NCBI RefSeq assembly: GCF_030063245.1
Contig: NZ_JASISR010000001.1
Location: 34,168-98,167 of the forward strand
Direction of reading: 5' to 3'
Origin: Paenarthrobacter sp. PH39-S1
GTDB taxonomy: Bacteria; Actinomycetota; Actinomycetes; Actinomycetales; Micrococcaceae
Length of the DNA stretch: 64,000 nucleotides
The translations under genes and the position numbers were made by a program. Under the pieces are notes generated by a model that did no database searches, was not told the origin of the DNA, and saw only the letters and a list, made by a program, of their open reading frames with translations. Below, piece after piece: positions 1 through 8,713 of the stretch. Position 1 is the stretch's first letter, and each line of letters opens with the position of its first letter.

Positions 1-1509
1 GCGGCTGCAGCGCTCGCCGCGTGCACGGGCAATACAGCTCCCACCCAGACAACCGGCGCGGACGCCCACCGGATCATGCCCGACAATCCGTTGATCGCCG
101 AGTACGAGTCGCGCCGCACATCCACGGGTAAGACCGTGAGTGCACAGCTGACACCGGCGGCGCTCAGTACCAGTCTGGACGGCAAAGAGATCACTACCTG
201 GGGCTACAACGGAGCCCTAGTGGCACCACTGATCCGTGCGACCGTCGGAGACCTGCTGGAAGCAAAAGTCGCCAACGGGCTCACGGACGGCACGACGGTG
301 CACTGGCACGGCGTGGCTCTGCGGAACAACGACGACGGCGTCCAGAACGTCACGCAGCAACCCGTCGCCCCCGGTGCCGACTTCACCTATAACTTCAGGC
401 TGCCCCATCCGGGGACCTACTGGTACCACTCGCACGTGGAAATGCAGCGGGCCCGGGCGCTCTACGGCGCCCTGATCATCGAAGACCCCAAGGAGCCGCT
501 GCAGTACAGCAGGGACTGGGTCATTGTGCTTGATGACTGGCTCGACGGCGTCACAGGCACGCCCGATGAGGTGCTGCAGGAGCTGTCCAAGGGCATGAGT
601 ATGTCCGGGATGTCCGGGGGGACGAGCACGTCCGGGATGACCGGGGGCATGGGGCAGGGCGGGATGGATATGGGACACATGCTGATGGGGGCCCGCAGCG
701 ACTTCTTGGGAGGGGATGCCGGAGACGTGAAGTTTCCCTTCCACCTCTTCAACGGCAGGCCGCCTTCCCAGCCCGAAACGCTGACAGCCAAGCCCGGAGA
801 GGTCATCCGGCTGCGCATCATCAACGCCGCAGGGGACACCGCCTACCGCGTCGGTATCCCCGGGCAGAAACTCACACTCACGCATGCCGACGGGTTCCCC
901 GTCGCGCACCGGGACGTGGACGCCGTCGTGCTGGGCATGGGGGAGCGGATCGACGCACTCCTGACAGTCCGGGACGGAATCACTCCTGTCCTGGCTCTGG
1001 CCGAGGGCAAGGGCCAGCTGACATACGGACTCGTTGCCACCGGCATCGGGACGCCGCCCGCGGCAGCGGACTTGCCCGCTCAACTTGACGGCGTCGTCGT
1101 CGACGGTGGTCAGCTCAAGGCCGACCCATCCGTGACCCTGCCGACAAAAACACCGGACCGGGTCCACGAGCTGCATCTGACCGGCGGGATGGGCAAATAC
1201 GACTGGGGAATCAACGGGAAACGCTTCGATATGGCTAAGCCGTTCGAGAACACCTTCGACCTGAAAATCGGAGAGCGCGTCCAGGTGACGTTCATCAACG
1301 ACACGATGATGTGGCATCCCATGCACCTCCACGGCCATACATTCCAGGTGGGCGATGACGGTGCACGCAAGGACACCGTCATCGTCAGGCCCAAGCAGAC
1401 CGTTACCGTCCAGTTCGACGCGGACAACCCGGGCCAATGGCTCACCCACTGCCACAATGCCCTCCATGCCGAACGCGGCATGATGGGCGTCTTCTCCTAC
1501 ACCACCTAA
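1..1509 (+). CDS. Multicopper oxidase, lipoprotein (5' truncated by window edge)
   Basis: The reading frame is open from base 1, so the gene starts upstream. The visible N-terminus carries a lipobox (Leu-Ala-Ala-Cys, bases 13-24), so the protein is probably a lipid-anchored exported enzyme. Copper ligands of a three-domain multicopper oxidase are clear: HWHG (301-312), WYHSH (421-435), HPMHLHGH (about 1315-1338) and HCHxxxHxxxxM near the C-terminus (about 1447-1485), giving a type 1 site with Met as likely axial ligand plus a trinuclear centre. A Met/Gly/His-rich insert at about 594-690 resembles the Cu(I)-binding loop of CueO-type cuprous oxidases. The likely role is periplasm-side Cu(I) oxidation and detoxification. 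The next gene, 12 bases on, is a prolipoprotein diacylglyceryl transferase, which fits the lipobox. Cuprous oxidase is inferred; other MCO substrates are possible. Confidence 0.93.
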   Translation, partial: AAAALAACTGNTAPTQTTGADAHRIMPDNPLIAEYESRRTSTGKTVSAQLTPAALSTSLDGKEITTWGYNGALVAPLIRATVGDLLEAKVANGLTDGTTVHWHGVALRNNDDGVQNVTQQPVAPGADFTYNFRLPHPGTYWYHSHVEMQRARALYGALIIEDPKEPLQYSRDWVIVLDDWLDGVTGTPDEVLQELSKGMSMSGMSGGTSTSGMTGGMGQGGMDMGHMLMGARSDFLGGDAGDVKFPFHLFNGRPPSQPETLTAKPGEVIRLRIINAAGDTAYRVGIPGQKLTLTHADGFPVAHRDVDAVVLGMGERIDALLTVRDGITPVLALAEGKGQLTYGLVATGIGTPPAAADLPAQLDGVVVDGGQLKADPSVTLPTKTPDRVHELHLTGGMGKYDWGINGKRFDMAKPFENTFDLKIGERVQVTFINDTMMWHPMHLHGHTFQVGDDGARKDTVIVRPKQTVTVQFDADNPGQWLTHCHNALHAERGMMGVFSYTT

Positions 1510-1521
1510 GACAGGCCGACC

Positions 1522-2436
1522 ATGAACCCAGCGGCAGCTTCTGAGCTGTTTTTCCCCTCACCCGCCGTCGATGCCTTCCAGCTCGGCCCCCTGACGATTC
1601 GGTTCTATGCGCTGTGCATCCTGGCAGGGATCGTCTTCGCGGTCTGGCTCGCCGACCGTCGCCTCACCGCCAGGGGTGGCCGCCCCGGCGTGGTCTTGGA
1701 CATAACCATCTGGGCTGTTCCGTTCGGCATCGTGGGCGGCCGGATTTATCACGTCATCACGGACCCGGAGCTCTACTTTTTTCCGGGGAAGAATCCGTGG
1801 GATGCCCTCAAAATCTGGGACGGCGGCCTGGGTATCTGGGGAGCCGTGGCCCTGGGACTGCTCGGAGCGTACCTTGGCTGCCGCCGGCATAACGTGCCCT
1901 TTACTGCACTGATTGACTCGGCCGCCCCTGGCTTGCTGATCGCCCAAGGGCTGGGCAGGTGGGGCAACTGGTTCAACAACGAACTCTATGGCGACCCGAC
2001 GGCGCTGCCCTGGAAATTGCAGATCCATCAGATGGATTTTTCCACCGGCCGGGCGGCCACGGACGCGGCCGGGGCTCCCGTGGTGCTTGGCTACTTCCAG
2101 CCAACGTTCCTCTATGAGTCCCTTTGGTGTCTTGCGGCTGCTTCGTTGCTGATGTTTCTGGATAGGAGATACCGGCTTGGCGCGGGATCAGTATTTGCCC
2201 TTTATGTGGTCTTCTACACATCCGGTCGGTTCATCTTCGAATTACTCCGTTCCGACTACGCCAACACCATCCTTGGGCTGCGCGTCAATACCTGGGTTTC
2301 CGGTTTACTCCTGCTGGCCGGTCTCGCCGGCTTCCTGCTTTTACGTCGAAGGGACCGCTCAACAGCCCAGCTCGACAGTCCGGACACTGAACCGATTGCG
2401 GACACCGTTACATCGGCGGATGGAACTACCAAATGA
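1522..2436 (+). CDS. lgt: Prolipoprotein diacylglyceryl transferase
   Basis: This 304-residue polytopic membrane protein transfers diacylglycerol from phosphatidylglycerol to the lipobox Cys of prolipoproteins. The Lgt signature is present (GRWGNWFNNELYG, around residues 150-165), as is the later QPTFLYE segment. Length is normal for the family. The ATG at 1522 lies 12 bases after the stop of the multicopper oxidase gene, so the two are probably co-transcribed. The position right behind a lipoprotein oxidase suggests an accessory Lgt copy that travels with the copper locus rather than the housekeeping gene; this is inference, since the rest of the genome is not visible. The C-terminal tail is hydrophilic and acidic. 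Confidence 0.95.
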   Translation: MNPAAASELFFPSPAVDAFQLGPLTIRFYALCILAGIVFAVWLADRRLTARGGRPGVVLDITIWAVPFGIVGGRIYHVITDPELYFFPGKNPWDALKIWDGGLGIWGAVALGLLGAYLGCRRHNVPFTALIDSAAPGLLIAQGLGRWGNWFNNELYGDPTALPWKLQIHQMDFSTGRAATDAAGAPVVLGYFQPTFLYESLWCLAAASLLMFLDRRYRLGAGSVFALYVVFYTSGRFIFELLRSDYANTILGLRVNTWVSGLLLLAGLAGFLLLRRRDRSTAQLDSPDTEPIADTVTSADGTTK

Positions 2437-3028
2437 GCAACGAGGAAAAGACAACAGGCGCCGGGTGCTTATCGGAGGGGCACTATCGGGCTGGGCCTTG
2501 CGTCCCGCAATGGGATCCGACGATGGCGGCAACGGCTACGCAGACTGTCGCCATGGCGGGCCTACGCACGCTACCTCTGTGGAGGGCAGCCTCGAAGTCG
2601 TCATGCTTTGGTGCTGCTGCGGCTGGACGACTCATAGCCGAATGCGGGCCGGGGCGCTTCGGATGCCGAGCGCTGGGCCAAAAATTCCTGCGCCATGTTT
2701 TGTCGCGTTGATCGAGGTAGTCGTCAATGAGGTCATAATCGTCTTTTTCGTCGGCACCGGTGAGCCCGTCGACGCGATCCAATCGACCGGACTCCGGGGC
2801 TGAGCCTTGAGTCGCTGCGTGCGCGGATCTGGATCGTTCCATGGGCTTTACGCTATCCGGCGTGCCCTAAGCGGAGGCTGAGAGAGCCTTGGCGCCGAGT
2901 GGCCTAGCGCTCACGCTCACGCCGGCAACCGAGGTCAGCGGCACCTGGCCGGCTTAGCCGAGCGCAAAACGCATGGCTATCAGCGGACGGCTGTGCCGCC
3001 GTCGCCCGCTGGTCTCTCCCGACTTGGC
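2437..3028. other. Gene-poor stretch with a possible decayed exported-protein start
   Basis: No intact gene is convincing in these 592 bases. An ATG at 2433 overlaps the lgt stop and begins MSNEEK, but the frame then loses protein-like character. Shifting one frame at about 2450 reads NRRRVLIGGALSG, which looks like a twin-arginine signal start, and a further shift stays open to about 2638. This may be the remnant of a third gene of the MCO-lgt operon. A minus-strand open frame at 2483-2842 has an acidic stretch but no recognisable family or ribosome binding site. Confidence 0.3.
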
Positions 3029-4345
3029 CTAAGGAACAACGCCGTAGCGTTGCATGAGCCAGTCGAGGTTATTCGCTAGTCCGGCGCGCCAGGCCTGCCA
3101 GGTATGGGAACCGGGCACGGTTTGGAGCGTGACATTCATACCCGTTGCCTTCGCCGCGGCATAGACCTGCTCGCCTTGGGGCTTGTAGAAGCTGTCCTCG
3201 GCGCCGACGGTGATGAGGCCGGCGGTGTCGGGGAAGTTGCCCGTTTTGAGCACGTCCAACGGATTTTGCCGGGCAAATGCGGCGGCGTCGCCGTTGAAGT
3301 AGCCATTGATCAGGGCCTGCCGTCCGGCGGGGATGGTGGGCGCGTTCTCACCGGAGATGTCGATGAAGGTGGGAAAGACGGCCGGGAAGTTCACGGCGAG
3401 TTGCAGGGCGCAGGTCCCGCCGTAGGAGAAGCCGGCGACGGCCCAGTTCCGGGCCGATCCGTGGCCGGCGTCGAGGGTGCTTTTGATCCAGCCGGGCACA
3501 TCGGCGGCGAGGTACGTCGCGGCTTTGCCATGGCTGGTGTCCATGCACAGCGTGGGCTCGGCTACGCTGCCCTGGTTGGCGTCGGGCATGACAATAATCG
3601 GGGCCAGACCCTTGTGCGCTGCGGCGTAGGCGTCCATCAGCTCCGGCAGCTGTCCACCGGCGATCCAGTCCATGGAACCGCCGGGCACGCCGTGCAGGAG
3701 AACGAGTACGGGCACGACGGCGCGCGGGCTGGCGAGATAGGCCGGGGGCAGCCATACGAATCCTCCGCCCGGTTTGACCCCTGACACGGTTCCCGGAATC
3801 GTCGTTTGGGCGACTGTGCCATGGGTGGGCATGTCCGGCGGCGGGTTCCAGGAGGCTTCGGTTGTCAGCGCGGTTGGGGTGACGACCGGTCCTGGCGCTG
3901 GTGCCGCCGGGGTGGTGGGCAGGGCCCGGATCTGCACCCCGGTTCCGGTCAGCGTCCCCAGTGTGGGGTAGTTGCCGTAGTAGGCGTTGACGTTCACTGC
4001 TGCGGCCAACAGGACCAAGGGTACGGCCACGGCGGTGGCCACCCGGCCGGGGATCCGTCGCCCACGCAGGAATCGCGGGACGGCCAGGGCCAGTGCGAGC
4101 AGGGACAGGCCGATGGGTACGTAAAGCTGCAGCGGCTGCGGGGCGCCCCAGACATTCCAGACCCGTTCGGTGACAAACCACACCGCAGCGGTGACGGTCA
4201 GCGCCGCGGCCACTGCGAGGGGCACGGTGATTAGTACGTACCGTTTGCCGACCAGCAGCAGCCACAGCAGCGCGGCGACGCCCAGCGTCGTAAAAACCGC
4301 CCAAACCGGTCCGTTGATCAGGGCGAGCTTTAACAGATCGCTCAT
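3029..4345 (-). CDS. Membrane-anchored alpha/beta hydrolase, esterase D/mycolyltransferase-like
   Basis: This 438-residue protein has about four N-terminal transmembrane helices (residues 1-130), a Pro/Ala/Thr-rich linker, then an esterase-fold domain. The nucleophile elbow is GFSYGGTCAL, a late PGSHTW supplies the probable catalytic His, and LLHGVPGGSMDW is the oxyanion-region motif of the putative-esterase family. The ATG at 4345 was chosen because it overlaps the stop of the upstream mprF-like gene (ATGA), giving translational coupling; a longer open frame upstream lies inside that gene. The tight pairing suggests the hydrolase acts on the lipids the synthetase makes, or on another envelope ester. 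Aminoacyl-phosphatidylglycerol hydrolases next to mprF are known in other bacteria. Substrate is not shown by the sequence. Confidence 0.85.
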   Translation of the reverse strand: MSDLLKLALINGPVWAVFTTLGVAALLWLLLVGKRYVLITVPLAVAAALTVTAAVWFVTERVWNVWGAPQPLQLYVPIGLSLLALALAVPRFLRGRRIPGRVATAVAVPLVLLAAAVNVNAYYGNYPTLGTLTGTGVQIRALPTTPAAPAPGPVVTPTALTTEASWNPPPDMPTHGTVAQTTIPGTVSGVKPGGGFVWLPPAYLASPRAVVPVLVLLHGVPGGSMDWIAGGQLPELMDAYAAAHKGLAPIIVMPDANQGSVAEPTLCMDTSHGKAATYLAADVPGWIKSTLDAGHGSARNWAVAGFSYGGTCALQLAVNFPAVFPTFIDISGENAPTIPAGRQALINGYFNGDAAAFARQNPLDVLKTGNFPDTAGLITVGAEDSFYKPQGEQVYAAAKATGMNVTLQTVPGSHTWQAWRAGLANNLDWLMQRYGVVP

Positions 4346-6960
4346 CGACGTGTCCTTTGCGATACCAGGTGGAGGAGGTCCCCGAGGGAAGCGTCCGGGA
4401 CATAGGCTTTGGCGATGGCTTGGCCGATCGCCGGCAGGGCGGCCGGATCGGGGTAACACATATACAAGGGTACGTAGCGTGGATGGAACTTTGACTTGAA
4501 GGCAAACAGGGACCGGAATCCGTACACCGGTTCCAGCGTGCGGCCCAGCCAGTCCAGCACCCGTTCCAGGGACCCCGGCGGCGGTCTCTCGCCGACCCCG
4601 CCGACCCCGCCGACCCCGTCGGCCGCATCGCGTCCGGCGCCTGCACCGGTTACGACTCCGGAATCCGTGTCCTGGCTGGCGGAGACGGATTTTGCCAGCG
4701 GTGCACCGGAAAGGCTCACTGTAGTGTAGCCCTCGGCTTGGAAGTCCAGGGCGGCTTGGGCGATGAGGACTTCGATGCTGTTTTTGAAGCCGGTGGACCG
4801 CCGGCGCATGAAGTCCAAGGTCCAGCCGGTGATTGCCCCGTTGATGTAGGCGGGCAACCAGGACGCGACGGCGTGCACGGTCCGGTCACCGTCGATGACG
4901 AGCAGGCATCTGACTTCGTCGTCGTTGAGTTCCTCGAGGCCGCCAAGAGTGAACCCCATTTCGGGAAGTTTTTTGTCTGCGACCCATTCTTCGGAAATGC
5001 TTCTGATCTGGTCCACGATCGCCAGCGGCGCCGTCGGGTAGCGGATCCATTCGGTGTGGACGCCCTCGCGCGCGGCCTTGTTCAGGGCGGTACGAATGTC
5101 CTGAAATTTTTTCCCGGTGAATACCAACGCACCCAGATCCAGTACTGTTTCCTCGGCGATCTGCACGCTCTGCCATGATTGAGCCGCCGCGGCATCGCGG
5201 TGGGCTGAGGTGACGGAGTACAGGCACGGGGTCCAGCCCATCGCCGCGCAATGCTCGGAAAACTCGCGCAGGATCCGCTGGCGCTCCGGGGCCGCACTGA
5301 TCGGGTCGCCCGTGGTCAGGGCGATACCGGCCAGCACACGGTAGGGCACATACCCGGTTCCGTCGGCGGAGAACCAGTATGAGTTGCCCGGCCACAGACC
5401 CATCCAGCCGATGGCGCCGCCGTCGTTCGCTTTCAGCAGGCCGCGGGCACGTTCCCGGCCGGTCTGCGCGCCGTGGTCGCTCCGGAGGCGGAAGGAGGCG
5501 AGCAGCTGGGCCGACACGACTGCCCAGAACAGGACGCCGGTCCATTCGTAGAGCACGTCGGCCGCTGGTCCGTTGGGCAGGAAATCCGGGAACAGCTGCA
5601 GCGTCACTCCGACGGGGGCCAGCCGTTGCGGGAAATCGCTGATCAGCCGCCCAGGATCGGACGCCGGGCTGAACTGTCCGGCCACGATCAGCCCGCCTCC
5701 GAGATAGACTGCCGCGGCACCAGCCGCGGTGAGCGCAACCTTCCCTGCCAAAGCCCGGTACTGCTTTGCGGGCGCGACGAGGGGAAACAGCCGTCGCGTC
5801 ATCAGCAGGAGGACGACGACGGCGGCCGGCTCCAGGACCGGGATTACCAGATCAGCTATAAAGGGCGCGCTCCCGGCGGCCTGCGTGGCTTCGCCCACAT
5901 CACGGCCGTGGCGCAGGGAGGTGAAGGAGACTACGGCGAGCCCCATCAGCCCAAGCTGCAGCAGCAGCGTACCCCACCAGGCAAACCGGCGGCCCAGCCG
6001 GAGCCCGTAACAAAACACCAGCAGCAGCAGTGAGGGCACACATGCCATGATGACTGACCCAATCCCGGAGCGAAGCTGGAGCTGGGCCACGGCGCACTCG
6101 CGGGCAGTCGCAGCGGTTTGGCATATCGCCCGGATGGCCGTCGGATCGGTGTCCTGTACTCCGGTGAAAAGTTCCCCCAGCACGGCGAAGGGGCCGTTCG
6201 CGTTGGCGGATACGGCTGCCAGCGGGGGACCAGCAGCCGCTGCGGCGCAGATCAGCGCGATTAGGATCCTGCTCTCCCGGATCGACGCGGACGGCACGGC
6301 CCGCGCGTGCGGGGTGCGGTAGCGGAGCCTGCCCGCGAGATAGCCGGCTACTGCTGCGGCGAGCAGCATAATGGTGACCATGGCACCGTTGAAAAGGACC
6401 ATGGTGCTGAGCAGGATGAATCCGCTCAGCCGCCAGCGCCGCCGCCACATGGTGTCCAGGGATGCGGTCGATGCCATGGCGGCCCCGACCACGGCCAGGG
6501 ACGGGCCGCCGAATCCGGCCGTGGCCAAGACGGAGGCCCAGTCCGGGAAAGCGAATGCAACGACACCGGCCATGGCGAAGCCGCCGAGGACTCCGACGAG
6601 GTGGCCGGACACCATAGCCACCGCGTAGTGTGCCGTGCCCAACTGCCGTTCGGCGAATATTCCCAGCCCGAGCAACGCTGCAGTTGTCCAGAGGTAGGTG
6701 CTCAAGTCCGGAGCCCACAGTAGAGACAGCACCACAGACCAGGGATGGGAACCGGTGGTGGAAGGATTGGCCAGCACCGCATCGGCGAGGTGACCGCGCG
6801 GTCCGCGGACGATGCTTGTGGTCCCCAGCGCTACCGCCCACATCATGACCAGCAAAGCGAATGTCAGCGGGGCGTGGCGGATCCCATCCGCGGCCATGTC
6901 CCCGATCCACTGCCAGACGCGCCGCGCGGCAGCAAGGCGCGGGTGCATGGTCTGTAGCAC
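4342..6960 (-). CDS. mprF: MprF-like aminoacyl-phosphatidylglycerol synthetase (DUF2156) with rhomboid-like membrane domain
   Basis: This 872-residue protein probably transfers an amino acid from aminoacyl-tRNA to phosphatidylglycerol at the membrane. The C-terminal third is a DUF2156 synthetase domain (GWMGLWPGNSYWFSADGTGYVPYRV, split GNAT-like fold, then a segment ending KFHPRYVPLYMCYPD). The N-terminal 200 residues look like a rhomboid fold (GLGIFAERQLGTAHY, then GFGGPSLAVVGA) but lack the GxSG serine motif, so proteolysis is unlikely. More helices follow to about residue 520. GTG at 6960 was chosen because AGGAGGAGG lies 7 bases upstream; ATG four codons later is the alternative. A Gly/Val-rich low-complexity insert (about 4590-4650) interrupts the synthetase domain. 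The aminoacyl group (Lys, Ala, other) cannot be told. The gene overlaps the esterase gene by four bases. Confidence 0.88.
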   Translation of the reverse strand: MLQTMHPRLAAARRVWQWIGDMAADGIRHAPLTFALLVMMWAVALGTTSIVRGPRGHLADAVLANPSTTGSHPWSVVLSLLWAPDLSTYLWTTAALLGLGIFAERQLGTAHYAVAMVSGHLVGVLGGFAMAGVVAFAFPDWASVLATAGFGGPSLAVVGAAMASTASLDTMWRRRWRLSGFILLSTMVLFNGAMVTIMLLAAAVAGYLAGRLRYRTPHARAVPSASIRESRILIALICAAAAAGPPLAAVSANANGPFAVLGELFTGVQDTDPTAIRAICQTAATARECAVAQLQLRSGIGSVIMACVPSLLLLVFCYGLRLGRRFAWWGTLLLQLGLMGLAVVSFTSLRHGRDVGEATQAAGSAPFIADLVIPVLEPAAVVVLLLMTRRLFPLVAPAKQYRALAGKVALTAAGAAAVYLGGGLIVAGQFSPASDPGRLISDFPQRLAPVGVTLQLFPDFLPNGPAADVLYEWTGVLFWAVVSAQLLASFRLRSDHGAQTGRERARGLLKANDGGAIGWMGLWPGNSYWFSADGTGYVPYRVLAGIALTTGDPISAAPERQRILREFSEHCAAMGWTPCLYSVTSAHRDAAAAQSWQSVQIAEETVLDLGALVFTGKKFQDIRTALNKAAREGVHTEWIRYPTAPLAIVDQIRSISEEWVADKKLPEMGFTLGGLEELNDDEVRCLLVIDGDRTVHAVASWLPAYINGAITGWTLDFMRRRSTGFKNSIEVLIAQAALDFQAEGYTTVSLSGAPLAKSVSASQDTDSGVVTGAGAGRDAADGVGGVGGVGERPPPGSLERVLDWLGRTLEPVYGFRSLFAFKSKFHPRYVPLYMCYPDPAALPAIGQAIAKAYVPDASLGDLLHLVSQRTRR

Positions 6961-6975
6961 GGTCTGTCCTCCTCC

Positions 6976-6994
6976 TAAATCGCGATAAATCGCG
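6976..6994. promoter_or_regulatory. Direct repeat TAAATCGCG x2 upstream of mprF-like gene
   Basis: Two identical 9-mers TAAATCGCG start 10 bases apart (6976 and 6986), just upstream of the Shine-Dalgarno sequence of the minus-strand mprF-like gene. Ten-base-spaced direct repeats are typical of OmpR-family response-regulator sites, but the segment also contains GCGAT-AA-ATCGC, a short inverted repeat. The function is inferred only. Confidence 0.35.
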
Positions 6995-7204
6995 GAACAT
7001 CTGTCATGTCGGCTGCGGTTATCACAACTATGCGGGACAGCCTCTCGGACGCTACCACCGTTCTCGCCGCCGGCTTCGTCACGCCGCAATGATGCGGTAC
7101 CGAACCCTCCCTTTCGAGTCTCCGCCATGGTTCCTAAGGGAAGGCTGAGACACCGGGAACGAGCAGGACGGTCGAGCGGCGCGTTCAAACCGGCGAGGCC
7201 GATT

Positions 7205-8713
7205 TTAAGGGAGGGGGCTGACCAGCAGAAATGCCAGAACCGGATTCGCGGATAGACCAAAACACACTGAAACTATGCTCAGGATAACCGCGGACCGGGC
7301 ACTCCACGGGACGGGAACAGCGTCTGGGTCGACCGGACCGCCCTCGTCCGTTTCCGCGTCACCTGCCGCCTCAGGTTCGGCCCCGCCTCGGTCCACCCGT
7401 TCGATGGCCTTCCCCGAGGGCGACGATTGGAAGAGCAGGTAGATCCAGCGCAGATAGTAAAAGACGCTGGCCACGGAGTTGATCAATGCGAGCACCACCA
7501 GCCAGCCGAATCCCGCGTCGAGCGCGGCGGTGAAGGCGGTGAGTTTGCCGACGAAGACGGCGGTGGGAGGCGTGCCGATCAGCCCGAACAGACAGAAGAT
7601 TAGGCTCAGCGCCAGCCATCGGTGCCGGCGGAAAAAGCCGCGGTAATCGTCCAAGGTCCGTAGCGTGGGGAACGCACAGACGACGGCGAAGGCACCGAGA
7701 TTGGTGACGGTGTAGCCGAGCAGGTAGAACAGCAGGCTGGGCAGGGCAAGCTCGGAATGCCCGACGGCGGCGGTCACCATCAGCAGATATCCGACCTGGC
7801 TGATGGTGGAGTAGGAGAGCAGGCGCAGCACGCGGGCCTGAAAAAACGCGGCCAGGTTTCCGAGTGTCATGGTCAGGGCCGCCAGCAACGCCAGTATCAG
7901 CGGCCACGCCGTCGGCACTCCAGTCAGTGAACTGAGCCGGAAGAGTGCCACGAGAGCGCCGATCTTGGGAATCGTGGAGATGAACGCGGCGGCCGGCCCG
8001 GTGGTGCCGTCGATGGCGTCCGGTACCCAGAAATGCGCCGGTACGGCGCCGGCTTTGAACAGCAGCCCGGCGGCAACGGCCAGCAGCCCGACGGCGGCGG
8101 CTCCCGCGGGTGCATTGGGCAAGGTGCGGGTCAGGCCGGCATAGGTGGTGCTCCCGCCGACGCCGAACAGCACCGTGATCCCCACCAGCAGCAGCACGCC
8201 GAACAGTGCGCCCATCAGGTAGTACTTGAGCATGGCCTCGGTGCCGGCGGAGTCCTTGGCGAATCCCACCAGGGCGTAGAGCGGAATGCTGGCGAGCAGA
8301 TAGCCGGCTCCCAGCACCAGCAGGTCGCTGGCGCCGGCCAGGACCAGCGTCCCGAGGGCCCCAAGCAGCAGCAGAACGTAAAACTCCGATTCCCTTTTGT
8401 GACCGCCGAACCGTCCGCCGGCCAGCACCAGGACGACGGCGGTACCGGCCAGTACCGCTAGGCGGGTCGTGCTCAGGGAGGTGTCAATGGTGAAAGTAGC
8501 CGCCGCGGTCACTTCCGCGGGCCGGGATGTTCGGGCCACAGACAGGATCAGTGCCGCTCCAACGGCCGCCAGCGCGATCCAGCGGGACAGATGCTGCCGG
8601 CGCCTCGGGAGCCAGCTGCCCAGTAGCAGGATGACAACGGCGGCCAGCGCCACGATGATCTCTGGCGCCAGGGCTGCGAGACTGATGGCGTCCCCCGCCG
8701 GCATTCCATTCAC
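7205..8713 (-). CDS. nuoN: Complex I membrane subunit NuoN-like antiporter-type protein
   Basis: This 502-residue polytopic protein is homologous to the Mrp-antiporter-like subunit N of complex I. The central Lys helix (GLLFKAGAVPAHFWVPDAIDG) and the second Lys segment (STIPKIGALVALFRL) are present. The TM5 segment that normally carries the key Glu (ELxSLPL) reads GYLLASIPLYAL, so the acidic residue seems lost. The C-terminus has a charged, Asp/Glu-rich loop (about residues 440-475) not usual for NuoN. The start is a GTG overlapping the nuoM stop (GTGA). This is the last gene of the apparent csoR-nuoN operon. It probably contributes to ion translocation, but no electron-input module is encoded nearby. 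Confidence 0.92.
   Translation of the reverse strand: MNGMPAGDAISLAALAPEIIVALAAVVILLLGSWLPRRRQHLSRWIALAAVGAALILSVARTSRPAEVTAAATFTIDTSLSTTRLAVLAGTAVVLVLAGGRFGGHKRESEFYVLLLLGALGTLVLAGASDLLVLGAGYLLASIPLYALVGFAKDSAGTEAMLKYYLMGALFGVLLLVGITVLFGVGGSTTYAGLTRTLPNAPAGAAAVGLLAVAAGLLFKAGAVPAHFWVPDAIDGTTGPAAAFISTIPKIGALVALFRLSSLTGVPTAWPLILALLAALTMTLGNLAAFFQARVLRLLSYSTISQVGYLLMVTAAVGHSELALPSLLFYLLGYTVTNLGAFAVVCAFPTLRTLDDYRGFFRRHRWLALSLIFCLFGLIGTPPTAVFVGKLTAFTAALDAGFGWLVVLALINSVASVFYYLRWIYLLFQSSPSGKAIERVDRGGAEPEAAGDAETDEGGPVDPDAVPVPWSARSAVILSIVSVCFGLSANPVLAFLLVSPLP

Noticed and set aside
217..1467. Long minus-strand open frame opposite the multicopper oxidase gene
   Set aside because: It is a shadow of a high-GC coding region; the plus strand has all the copper motifs.
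2483..2842. Minus-strand 119-codon open frame with an acidic patch
   Set aside because: No ribosome binding site, no recognisable domain, low-complexity C-terminus, and it overlaps the possible remnant on the other strand.
6961..7260. N-terminal extension of the MprF-like frame by about 100 codons
   Set aside because: It overlaps the end of nuoN, is not membrane-like, and a strong Shine-Dalgarno sits before GTG 6960.
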